From Microbacteriaceae bacterium (GTDB lineage Bacteria > Actinomycetota > Actinomycetes > Actinomycetales > Microbacteriaceae), in the NCBI GenBank assembly GCA_025463615.1, contig JAODAU010000175.1, positions 1-8,611 on the forward strand: DNA of 8,611 nt, given 5' to 3'. Each line of letters starts with the position of its first letter. Position 1 is the first letter of the stretch. The notes under the pieces were generated by a model. It searched no databases. It saw only the letters and a program-made list of their open reading frames with translations, and was not told the DNA's origin. Of this stretch, positions 1 to 6,335 are shown piece after piece. Made by a program: the position numbers and the translations under genes.

Positions 1-169
1 GGCCGCCGCCGCCGAGAACCTGCTGGTGAGCGGCCTCGCAGGGTTCCGTCATGAGGCGTTCGACGGGCCGCACCTCGACGCGCTCGTGGTCAACTACTCG
101 GCGCTCTCCGACAGCGCGTGGGAGGGCGCGCTCGCGGCGCTCTGCCGCGTGGTGGGTTCCGCGAACTAG
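1..169 (+). CDS. C-terminal end of a plus-strand protein, possibly a MocR-type PLP-dependent regulator/aminotransferase (5' truncated)
   Basis: An open frame runs from base 2 through 55 sense codons to a TAG at 167-169, so only the C-terminus is visible. The tail contains LLVSGLAGFRHEAFDGPH, then ALVVNYSALSD, then a helix like WEGALAALCRVVG. A small-residue strand, a 'G-hydrophobic-NYSALSD' segment and a final amphipathic helix resemble the end of the aminotransferase-like domain in GntR/MocR regulators, where the protein closes with a 'LgfsxLs...ai..L' pattern. That match is family memory on a short fragment, so the function is tentative; another fold-type I aminotransferase is possible. It is very likely coding, because the frame stays open and ends right at the convergent neighbour. 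The stop overlaps that neighbour's stop within one CTAG. Confidence 0.5.
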   Translation, partial: AAAAENLLVSGLAGFRHEAFDGPHLDALVVNYSALSDSAWEGALAALCRVVGSAN

Positions 170-1005
170 CCGGCCAGCGACTGGTTGCCGATCACCGACA
201 GCAGCTGCAGCTTCTGGTGGCTCTCGGTGCCCGGCGTCGCGGTGAAGACGAGCAGCGACTGGCCCTGCTCGTGGTCGTGGAGCAGCTGGCACTGCACAGT
301 GATCTCCCCGACCTCCGGATGCTGCAGCCGCTTCTCGTAGGAGTGCACGCTGTTGACCTCGTGCGTGGCCCACAGCTCGGCGAACTCCGGGCTCTGCTCG
401 AGCAGTGCGTCAACGATCGCGCCGACGCGCGACGTCGCCCCGTACTTCGCGAAGGCCGCGCGGGTGTCTGCGGTCACGCCGCGAGAGAACGCCGCGTGGT
501 CCTCGGTCGGGTAGACCTCGCGAGCGGCCGGATCGGTGAACCAGCGGTAGACGATGCTGCGCGACATCCCGGTCAGCGCGGTCTCGTCACCGAACAGGGC
601 CCGCGCCGGCCCGGTCTGCACGAGCACCTCGCCGAGCTCGCTGATCACCTGCGCCGGCGTGTCCTGCAGGCGGTCGAGCACCCGCATGATGCCGGGCGAG
701 ATGTGCTCGCCGCGCAGCGCCCGCACCGGCGCGTTGTGGCCGCCGAGGCGGAACAGGTGGTCGCGTTCGTCGAGGGTGAGGCGGAGCCCACGAGCGATCG
801 AGGCGAGCATCTGCTCGGATGGCTGGGGCCCGCGGGCCTGCTCGAGGCGGCTGTAGTAGTCGACGGACATGTCGCACAGCGCGGCGACCTCCTCGCGGCG
901 GAGCCCCTCGGCGCGACGCCGGGATCCACGGCTGAGGCCGACATCCTCGGGCTGAAGCGCCTCGCGGCGGCGGCGCAGGAAGTCCGCGAGCTGCTCTCTG
1001 TCCAT
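166..1005 (-). CDS. XRE-family helix-turn-helix regulator with MmyB-like (MLTR) ligand-binding domain
   Basis: Predicted cytoplasmic DNA-binding regulator of 279 aa from ATG 1005. The N-terminal helix-turn-helix covers roughly residues 10-92. It carries the family block LRREEVAALCDMSVDYYSRLEQ (residues 35-56), then RGPQPSEQMLASIARGL and LDERDHLF. The C-terminal half (about 110-275) matches the MmyB-like, PAS-related ligand-binding domain, with YRWFTDPAAR in the middle and a final strand region LLVFTATPGTESHQKL. As I recall, structures of this domain bind fatty-acid-like ligands, and family members often sit beside SDR genes in actinobacteria. Here the gene follows an SDR on the same strand after 26 bp, so the two are probably co-transcribed. 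An upstream in-frame ATG at 1023, 8 bp after the SDR stop, would add six residues. Neither start has a clear Shine-Dalgarno; I chose MDREQL because homologues usually begin there. Confidence 0.9.
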   Translation of the reverse strand: MDREQLADFLRRRREALQPEDVGLSRGSRRRAEGLRREEVAALCDMSVDYYSRLEQARGPQPSEQMLASIARGLRLTLDERDHLFRLGGHNAPVRALRGEHISPGIMRVLDRLQDTPAQVISELGEVLVQTGPARALFGDETALTGMSRSIVYRWFTDPAAREVYPTEDHAAFSRGVTADTRAAFAKYGATSRVGAIVDALLEQSPEFAELWATHEVNSVHSYEKRLQHPEVGEITVQCQLLHDHEQGQSLLVFTATPGTESHQKLQLLSVIGNQSLAG

Positions 1006-1031
1006 GGTCCAGTGTCCGTGCATGGTGGCGC

Positions 1032-1976
1032 TCACACAAGCGCGGCGGGGAAGTTCACACCGACCAGCCGCTCGGAGAGCTCCCACATCCTGCGGCCGTC
1101 CTCGGCGCCGGCGAGGCGACCGTAGAGGGGCTCCTCGGCCGGGGCGCCGCCCAGGTGATTGAACCCCTTCGGGCCGTAGAGGTGGCCGCCCTCGGCGTCC
1201 GGGCTGGTCGCCGCGTAGACCGCGGGCAGCGCCGCCGACTCGGGCGTGCCGAAGAGCAGCCCCATGGCCGACATCGTGCGGATGACCCGCACCCCCATCG
1301 TGTCCCGCGGCCTCCCCATCTGCGGCTGGGCCGCGAGCAGGTTGGTGGGCGAGATCCCGGGGTGCGAGAGGGTGCTCCGGATGCCCCATCCGCCCGCCTC
1401 GCTGCGGCGCTGCAGCTCCACGGCGAACAGCCCGAGCGCGATCTTGGAGTGGCTGTACGACCTGAACCCGTTGTAGCCGTGCTCCCAGTTCGGGTCGTCC
1501 CAGTTGACCGCGTGCTGGTTGGCCGAGAGGCTCACCTGGCTGGTCACGCGGGCGTCGCGCAGCAGCGGCAGCAGCCGCGCGGCGAGCGCGAAGTGCCCGA
1601 GGTGGTTGGTGGCGAACTGCAGCTCGTAGCCGTCGACGGTGACCTGGCGCGTGGGCGGCGTCATGACGCCGGCGTTGTTCACGAGGATGCCGATCGGACG
1701 CCCCTCCGCCAGCAGCTCGTCGGCGAGCCCGGCCACCGACTCCAGCGACGACAGGTCGAGGTCGCGCACCGAGAGTCGCGCGGCGGGGGTCTGCTCCAGG
1801 ATGCGGCGGGCCGCGGCATCCCCCTTGGCGCGGGTGCGCACGGGCATCAGCACCTCGGCGCCGGCGCGGGCGAGGCGGGCGGCGATGTTCAGCCCGATGC
1901 CGTCGCTCGCCCCGGTGACGAGCGCGAGAGTTCCGGTGAGGTCGGGGACGGTGATGTCGATGGGTGTGCGTGGCAT
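1032..1976 (-). CDS. Short-chain dehydrogenase/reductase (SDR family oxidoreductase)
   Basis: NAD(P)-dependent cytoplasmic oxidoreductase of 314 aa with a Rossmann fold. Visible motifs are the dinucleotide loop TGASDGIG at residues 21-28, NNAG at 100-103, the structural Asn in NHLGHF at 124, a catalytic Ser in the SLSA segment (149 or 151), and the YxxxK pair Tyr174/Lys178 in YSHSK. Arg47 just after the second strand (MPVRTR) favours NADP(H). The length and the long insertion before the YxxxK resemble the retinol-dehydrogenase/WW-oxidoreductase-like SDRs common in actinobacteria. The substrate cannot be read from the sequence. I chose ATG 1976 because a GAAAGAG-like ribosome site lies about 6 nt upstream; a GTG at 2051 is open but has no such site. 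The MmyB-like regulator follows after a short gap, suggesting a self-regulated enzyme/regulator unit. Confidence 0.93.
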   Translation of the reverse strand: MPRTPIDITVPDLTGTLALVTGASDGIGLNIAARLARAGAEVLMPVRTRAKGDAAARRILEQTPAARLSVRDLDLSSLESVAGLADELLAEGRPIGILVNNAGVMTPPTRQVTVDGYELQFATNHLGHFALAARLLPLLRDARVTSQVSLSANQHAVNWDDPNWEHGYNGFRSYSHSKIALGLFAVELQRRSEAGGWGIRSTLSHPGISPTNLLAAQPQMGRPRDTMGVRVIRTMSAMGLLFGTPESAALPAVYAATSPDAEGGHLYGPKGFNHLGGAPAEEPLYGRLAGAEDGRRMWELSERLVGVNFPAALV

Positions 1977-2020
1977 GGGAGGCTCTTTCGTTCGGTTGCT
2001 GTACCCATGCTGCGCGCTGT

Positions 2021-2030
2021 GCGGATCCGC
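2021..2030. promoter_or_regulatory. Perfect 10-bp palindrome in the SDR upstream region (candidate operator)
   Basis: The 102-bp gap between the aldo/keto reductase stop and the SDR start contains a perfect palindrome, GCGGATCCGC, centred about 50 bp before the SDR ATG. A related half-site, CGGATCGCCG, lies at 2051-2060. I see no convincing -35/-10 pair in this gap. The position would suit an operator for the MmyB-like regulator encoded in the same unit, but a 10-bp GC-rich palindrome can arise by chance, so this is only a candidate. Confidence 0.22.
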
Positions 2031-2078
2031 GTTCAGGGCCGCCTTATCCACGGATCGCCGGTCCCCCGCTGAGGGCGG

Positions 2079-3044
2079 TCAGCCCACGTCGCCCCGGGCC
2101 CGCGCCAGCAGCGACAGCGCGGCGGGCGGGAGCACCGTCGACACCGCATCCACCGCCGACCGCAACTGGTCCACTGACGAGACGCCCACCACCGGGATCA
2201 CGTGCACAGCACGCTGCACCATCCAGGCCAGGACGGCCTGCCCGGCATCGAGCCCGGTCGCCGCAGCCACCTCGGCGAGCGTGCGGAGCTGCTCCTCGGT
2301 ACGCTCGGTGCGATACGTCTCAGGCACCTGCCGGTCCGACCGGCTGTACGCGCCGCCGAGCAGGGACGTGAATCCGAGCAGGGCGACGCCCTCCGCAGCG
2401 CTGAGCGCTTCGAGATCCTCGTCGACGAGCTGCTGGGGAAAGAAGTCCGCGTCGTCGCGCGGCTCGAGATAGCTGAACCGCTGCTGGGCGGCGACGTAGC
2501 GCGGTCCATCGCCGGCCGCCACGAGCGCCTCGGCGAGACGGGGCGCTGTCACGTTGCTACAGGCGATGTGGCGTGCGGTCCCCCGCGTCACCTCATCCTG
2601 GAGTGCGCCCACCGTCTCCTCCATCGGAACACGCGTGTCGTCGATGTGGGCGTAAAGGATGTCGAGGTGATCGACCCTGAGCCGGCGCAGGCTGTCGTCG
2701 ACCTGACCCCGCACAGCCCCGGCCGAGAGTCCGAGCATGTCGTCGAACCCGGCCGATCCCGGTCGCGGGCGCGCGCCGATCTTGCTCGCGATGGTGACCC
2801 GGTCACGCGCGCCCGGCCGCGCGACGAGCCAGCCGCCGATCACTGTCTCGGACTCGTCGCCCGTGCCGCCGGGGGCCCAGAAGGCGTAGTTGTTCGCTGA
2901 GTCGAGCACGGTCGCACCGAGGTCGAGCGCGGCATCGAGGATGCCCACCGCGACTGCGCGCTCGACCCGCGTGCCGAAGTCCAGGGTGCCGAGTGCGAGA
3001 GGCGGGACAAGCGGTCCCGACCGGCCAAGTCGAATGGTCTGCAT
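2079..3044 (-). CDS. Aldo/keto reductase
   Basis: Predicted NADPH-dependent cytoplasmic oxidoreductase (321 aa, normal for the family) that would reduce an aldehyde or ketone. The TIM-barrel AKR catalytic tetrad is complete: Asp48 and Tyr53 in LDSANNY, Lys88 in ASKIG, and His133 in LYAHID. Other family marks are LGRSG at the N-terminus, the SLRRLRVDHLDIL segment (118-130), GTARHIACSN at 155-164, and a late IPVVGVSSVDQL cofactor-binding stretch. The start at ATG 3042-3044 gives the canonical MQTIRLGRSG opening; its ribosome site is weak. The gene begins 35 bp after the LysR stop on the same strand, so it may be read through from that gene. The 102-bp gap to the SDR leaves open whether all four minus-strand genes share a transcript. 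The substrate is unknown. Confidence 0.93.
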   Translation of the reverse strand: MQTIRLGRSGPLVPPLALGTLDFGTRVERAVAVGILDAALDLGATVLDSANNYAFWAPGGTGDESETVIGGWLVARPGARDRVTIASKIGARPRPGSAGFDDMLGLSAGAVRGQVDDSLRRLRVDHLDILYAHIDDTRVPMEETVGALQDEVTRGTARHIACSNVTAPRLAEALVAAGDGPRYVAAQQRFSYLEPRDDADFFPQQLVDEDLEALSAAEGVALLGFTSLLGGAYSRSDRQVPETYRTERTEEQLRTLAEVAAATGLDAGQAVLAWMVQRAVHVIPVVGVSSVDQLRSAVDAVSTVLPPAALSLLARARGDVG

Positions 3045-3079
3045 GACAATCCAGCCTGCAGCTTCGAGCGCGCTCTAAG

Positions 3080-4009
3080 TCAAGCGACGCGCATCGTCGC
3101 GCCCGCGCGCTCGGCGAACGCCCGCGCGGTGGCCGCGATGGCGCGCTCCATCGCACGTACCGCGGCGGTCGGCGCGACATCCGCGGGGCGGGCGAGGCTG
3201 ATCGTGCGGGTGAGGGTGGGCTCGCCGAGCCGCACCGAACGCAGCGCCGGGCGGTCGATCAGCACCATCGCCGGCACGATCGCGACCCCGAGGCCCCGTT
3301 CGACGAAGCGCAGCACGGCATCCATCTCGGCGCCCTCGAGCACCACCTCCGGCGTGAGGGCCGCGGCGGCGAAGGCGGCATCCGTGGCCCCGCGGAGGTC
3401 GTAGGTCGAGCTGAAGACGACCTGCGGGAGCCGCGCGACCTCGGCGAGGGACACGATCTCGCCCTCGGTCACCGGCGCGGAACCCGCGGACGAGATGACC
3501 ACCAGCTCCTCGACGAGCAGCGGCGTCACCGTGAGCCGATCCGTGGATGCCGCGCCCGAGGTCGTGATGAGCGCCAGGTCGAGCTCGCCCGCGCCGAGCT
3601 CGTCGAGCAGCCGGCGCGAGCCCTGCTCCGAGAGGTGCAGCTCGATCGCCGGGTGCTCGGCGTGGAACGCCCCAAGCGCCTCCGCGACGAGGCTGATGCT
3701 GAGCGTCGGAGTCGCGCCGAGCCGCACCCGCCCGCGCTGCAGGCCGGCGAGTTCGCCGAGCTCGCGCCGCACGGACTGCGCGTCGGCGAGCATCCTGCGA
3801 GCCAGCGGCAGCAGGGCCTCGCCCGCGGGGGTGAGCCGGTTCGCGCCGCGGGATCTCGTGAACAGGTCGGCGCCCAGGTCGGCCTCCAGCGCGGCGATCT
3901 GGCGGCTCAGCGAGGGTTGCGCCAGGTGCAGTTGCTCGGCGGCCCGGGTGAAGTTTCCGACCTGTGCGATCTCCACGAAGCCGCGCAACTGGTCCAGGTT
4001 CACAGTCAT
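3080..4009 (-). CDS. LysR-family transcriptional regulator
   Basis: Full-length LysR-type regulator of 309 aa, predicted cytoplasmic and tetrameric. The winged helix-turn-helix occupies residues 4-62, with the signature FVEIAQVGNFTRAAEQL, then QPSLSRQIAALEADLGADLF and the RLTPAGEALL transition into the linker helix. The effector-binding domain follows from about residue 92 (RVRLGATPTL) to 300, with ELDLALIT and VERGLGVAIVPA as typical landmarks. The gene is divergent from the flavoprotein at 4080 with 70 bp between the two starts. In this family that layout usually means the regulator controls the divergent gene and itself. The ATG at 4009 has almost no Shine-Dalgarno, only GTAGGC very close to the start; the family-like MTVNLDQLRGFVEIA opening supports it. 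The effector cannot be deduced. Confidence 0.95.
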   Translation of the reverse strand: MTVNLDQLRGFVEIAQVGNFTRAAEQLHLAQPSLSRQIAALEADLGADLFTRSRGANRLTPAGEALLPLARRMLADAQSVRRELGELAGLQRGRVRLGATPTLSISLVAEALGAFHAEHPAIELHLSEQGSRRLLDELGAGELDLALITTSGAASTDRLTVTPLLVEELVVISSAGSAPVTEGEIVSLAEVARLPQVVFSSTYDLRGATDAAFAAAALTPEVVLEGAEMDAVLRFVERGLGVAIVPAMVLIDRPALRSVRLGEPTLTRTISLARPADVAPTAAVRAMERAIAATARAFAERAGATMRVA

Positions 4010-4079
4010 AGCCTACGCGCATCGTCACCACTATAAACATGCATTGGAGTGATCGCGCGTGCGTGCCTAGCGTCGAATC
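4010..4079. promoter_or_regulatory. Divergent lysR / flavoprotein control region
   Basis: The 70-bp non-coding gap separates two divergent starts. On the minus strand, TATAGT at 4035-4030 would be a -10 for the LysR gene and give a leader of about 13 nt. An imperfect inverted repeat encloses the centre: ACGCGCATC at 4015-4023 and GATCGCGCGT at 4051-4060, whose arms match except for one inserted base. Within it lies the palindrome ATGCAT at 4039-4044. The sequence here is clearly richer in A and T than its surroundings. LysR proteins usually bind dyads in such gaps, but I could not find a clean T-N11-A box, so the operator is only suggested. Confidence 0.5.
4044..4073 (+). promoter_or_regulatory. 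Candidate leaderless promoter of the flavoprotein gene
   Basis: TTGGAG at 4044-4049 could be a -35 element (the TTG is the only match to consensus). It is followed after 18 bp by TAGCGT at 4068-4073, which fits the actinobacterial -10 pattern TAnnnT. Counting six bases further puts transcription start at A4080, the first base of the flavoprotein ATG. This would explain why there is no Shine-Dalgarno sequence before that ATG. An alternative -10, TATAAA at 4032-4037, would give a 35-nt leader that still lacks a ribosome site. Confidence 0.4.
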
Positions 4080-5813
4080 ATGACTACTTCCGAACGCCAG
4101 ATCTCCACCACCGTGCTCGTGATCGGCACCGGCGGCTCCGGACTCCGCGCCTCCATCGAGCTGGCGGAGGCCGGCGTCGACGTGCTCGCCGTGGGCAAGC
4201 GCCCCAAGTCCGACGCGCACACCTCCCTCGCGGCCGGCGGCATCAACGCGGCCCTCGCCACCATGGATGCCGACGACAGCTGGCAGCAGCACGCCGCAGA
4301 CACCCTCAAGGAGAGCTACCTCCTCGCCAACCCCCACACGGTCGAGATCGTCACCTCGGGCGCGGCCCGCGGCATCGAGGACCTGGAGCGCTACGGCATG
4401 CCGTTCGCCCGCGAGGCCGACGGTCGCATCTCGCAGCGCTTCTTCGGCGCGCACACCTATCGGCGCACCGCCTTCGCCGGCGACTACACGGGGCTGGAGA
4501 TCCAGCGCACACTGATCAACCGCGCCGCGCAGCTCGACATACCGATCCTCGACACCGTCTACATCACCCGCATCCTGGTCAACGACGAGGGCGCGGTCTT
4601 CGGCGCGTACGGCTTCGACCTCGAGGACGGCACCCGCTACCTCATCCACGCGGACGCCGTGATCCTCGCGGCCGGCGGCCACAACCGCATCTGGCGGCGT
4701 ACCTCGTCGCGGCGCGACGAGAACACGGGCGACTCTTTCCGACTGGCGGTCGAGGCCGGCGGCCGCCTGCGCGACCCCGAGCTGGTGCAGTTCCACCCGT
4801 CGGGCATCATCGAGCCGGAGAACGCGGCCGGCACCCTCATCAGCGAGGCGGCGCGGGGCGAGGGCGGCATCCTCACCAACGCTCTCGGCGAGCGCTTCAT
4901 GGCGCGCTACGACCCGGAGCGCATGGAGCTCTCCACCCGCGACCGCGTCGCGCTGGCCTGCTACACCGAGATCAAGGAGGGGCGCGGAACGCCGAACGGG
5001 GGCGTGTGGCTGAGCGTGGCGCACCTGCCGCGCGAGACGATCATGACCCGCCTGCCGCGCGTCTACCAGACCATGCTCGAGCTGCAGATGCTGGACATCA
5101 CCAAGGACCCGATCGAGATCGCGCCCACCGCGCACTACTCGATGGGCGGCGTCTGGGTGCGGCCCGACGACCACTCGACGGATGTCTCCGGCCTCTACGC
5201 GATCGGCGAGGCCTCCAGCGGCCTGCACGGCGCGAACCGCCTCGGCGGCAACTCGCTGATCGAGCTGCTCGTGTTCGGGCGGATCGTGGGACAGGCCGCC
5301 GCCGCGTACTCCGCGGCCCTGCCCGCCCAGCGGCGCTCGGCATCCGCCGTGGCCGTCGCGCGCGAGGAGATCGCCAACCTGCTCGCCGCGGACGGCACCG
5401 AGAACGTGCGTGCGCTGCAGCGCGCCATCCGCAACACGATGACCGAGCACGCCGGGGTGGTGCGCGACGAGGAGGGCCTGCTCGCCGGTCTCGCCGAGCT
5501 CGACGCGATCGAGGCGCGCATCGCCGACATCGGCGTGCACCCCGACATCGCCGGCTTCCAGGACCTGGCGCACGCCTTCGACCTTCGGTCGGCCGCGCTG
5601 GCCGCCCGGGCCACCCTCGAGGCGGCGCTCGAACGCCGGGAGACCCGCGGATGCCACAACCGCTCCGACTACCCCGAGCTCGACGAGTCGCTGCAGGTCA
5701 ACCTGGTCTGGTCGCCCTCGACCGGCATCACGCGGGAGCAGATCCCGCAGATCCCGGCCGAGATCGCCGAGCTCATGCGCGACGTGTCGGTGGCGGGCAA
5801 GCTGGTGGAGTAA
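4080..5813 (+). CDS. Fumarate reductase/succinate dehydrogenase-type FAD-binding flavoprotein
   Basis: 577-aa FAD flavoprotein of the SdhA/FrdA/NadB superfamily. It has an N-terminal dinucleotide motif GTGGSG (16-21), the AAGGINAAL segment (51-59), a second FAD contact AVILAAGGHNRIW (193-205), and the closing block YAIGEASSGLHGANRLGGNSL (from 373). Active-site residues expected for succinate/fumarate chemistry are present: His239 in HPSG, Arg287 in STRDRV, His352 in AHYSMGG and Arg387 in ANRLGG. His47 in AHTSLAAGG aligns with the histidine that carries covalent FAD in SdhA/FrdA, and L-aspartate oxidases lack it there. The C-terminus has GCHNRSDYP (524-532), seen in both NadB and some SdhA. 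There is no signal peptide, membrane segment or fused FMN/heme domain, and no iron-sulfur or anchor subunit gene is adjacent. I favour fumarate/succinate oxidoreductase over aspartate oxidase. LysR is divergent; a universal stress protein follows after 47 bp. Confidence 0.88.
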   Translation: MTTSERQISTTVLVIGTGGSGLRASIELAEAGVDVLAVGKRPKSDAHTSLAAGGINAALATMDADDSWQQHAADTLKESYLLANPHTVEIVTSGAARGIEDLERYGMPFAREADGRISQRFFGAHTYRRTAFAGDYTGLEIQRTLINRAAQLDIPILDTVYITRILVNDEGAVFGAYGFDLEDGTRYLIHADAVILAAGGHNRIWRRTSSRRDENTGDSFRLAVEAGGRLRDPELVQFHPSGIIEPENAAGTLISEAARGEGGILTNALGERFMARYDPERMELSTRDRVALACYTEIKEGRGTPNGGVWLSVAHLPRETIMTRLPRVYQTMLELQMLDITKDPIEIAPTAHYSMGGVWVRPDDHSTDVSGLYAIGEASSGLHGANRLGGNSLIELLVFGRIVGQAAAAYSAALPAQRRSASAVAVAREEIANLLAADGTENVRALQRAIRNTMTEHAGVVRDEEGLLAGLAELDAIEARIADIGVHPDIAGFQDLAHAFDLRSAALAARATLEAALERRETRGCHNRSDYPELDESLQVNLVWSPSTGITREQIPQIPAEIAELMRDVSVAGKLVE

Positions 5814-5828
5814 CCCGAGACGTGTGAG

Positions 5829-5844
5829 GCCGGCGGCGACCGGC
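5829..5844. other. Short GC hairpin between the flavoprotein and the universal stress gene
   Basis: GCCGG at 5829-5833 and CCGGC at 5840-5844 form a 5-bp stem with a six-base loop in the 47-bp gap. No run of T follows, so it is a poor intrinsic terminator and would at most slow or pause transcription. The absence of a terminator leaves co-transcription of the two plus-strand genes possible. Confidence 0.2.
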
Positions 5845-5860
5845 GGTGGGACCGTGGGGC

Positions 5861-6328
5861 ATGACCTCAGAATCGCCGATCGTCGTCGGGGTGGACGGCT
5901 CCCCGAGTTCAGTCCTCGCCTTCCAGGAGGGCGCACGGCTCGCCGGCGCCCTCGGAGTGCCGCTCGTGGCGGTGACGGCCTGGCGCTATCCGCCGTTCTT
6001 CGGCAGGCAGCCGGGGGCGGCGTGGTCGCCGGAGACGGATGCCAACGACATCCTCGATCACGCCATCAACGACGCGTTCGGGGAGGCACCGCCCGAGGGG
6101 CTCGCGACCGAGGCGCGGCACGGCTACCCGGTCGACGTGCTGCTCGACGCCGCGAAGTCGGCGCGGATGCTCGTGGTCGGCAACCGCGGGCGCGGCGGCT
6201 TCTCCGGCCTGATGCTCGGCTCGGTCAGCGCGAAGCTGGCAGAGTACGCGGCGTGCCCGGTGCTGATCATCCACGACGACGCGGGCGTTGCGCGCGGGTC
6301 GAGCGAACCCGAGTGGGCCGACAGCTGA
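5861..6328 (+). CDS. Universal stress protein (UspA family, ATP-binding type)
   Basis: Single-domain UspA protein of 155 aa, the normal size for a one-domain member. Predicted cytoplasmic; proteins of this type bind ATP and act in starvation, hypoxia or redox stress, but a specific role cannot be read here. It opens with IVVGVDGSPSS, where Asp12 is the conserved adenine/phosphate-side residue. The ATP-binding signature G-2x-G-9x-G-S is complete: GNRG at 107-110 and GS at 120-121, followed by YAACPVLII. I chose ATG 5861 because GGTGGGA lies about 8 nt upstream; the in-frame GTG at 5846 is part of that ribosome site and would add five residues. It is 47 bp after the flavoprotein on the same strand and may share its transcript. 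Its end is only 7 bp from the convergent CYTH-CHAD gene. Confidence 0.94.
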   Translation: MTSESPIVVGVDGSPSSVLAFQEGARLAGALGVPLVAVTAWRYPPFFGRQPGAAWSPETDANDILDHAINDAFGEAPPEGLATEARHGYPVDVLLDAAKSARMLVVGNRGRGGFSGLMLGSVSAKLAEYAACPVLIIHDDAGVARGSSEPEWADS

Positions 6329-6335
6329 CGCCGGG

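Noticed and set aside
166..1389. Upstream extension of the MmyB-like regulator frame to 1389 (407 codons)
   Set aside because: The extra 120 or so codons overlap the SDR gene, lack homology-like features and precede the usual MDREQL start.
1977..2051. Upstream GTG start of the SDR at 2051
   Set aside because: It has no ribosome site and adds 25 residues without family resemblance. The ATG at 1976 has a purine-rich site at proper spacing.
3066..3075. Perfect palindrome GAGCGCGCTC between lysR and the aldo/keto reductase, as a terminator or operator
   Set aside because: It is a 10-bp GC palindrome with no loop and no T-run, common by chance at this base composition, and it lies between two closely spaced same-strand genes.
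4049..5827. A 592-codon open frame on the plus strand in another frame of the flavoprotein gene
   Set aside because: Translation is dominated by Arg, Gly, Pro and His with no motif. The overlapping frame is a clear FAD flavoprotein.
3075..5936. A 953-codon open frame on the minus strand, spanning lysR in another frame and the whole flavoprotein gene in antisense
   Set aside because: It has no recognisable domain and an Arg/Gly/Ala/Val-rich composition typical of shadow frames in GC-rich DNA. The flavoprotein and LysR genes account for the same bases with full family motifs.
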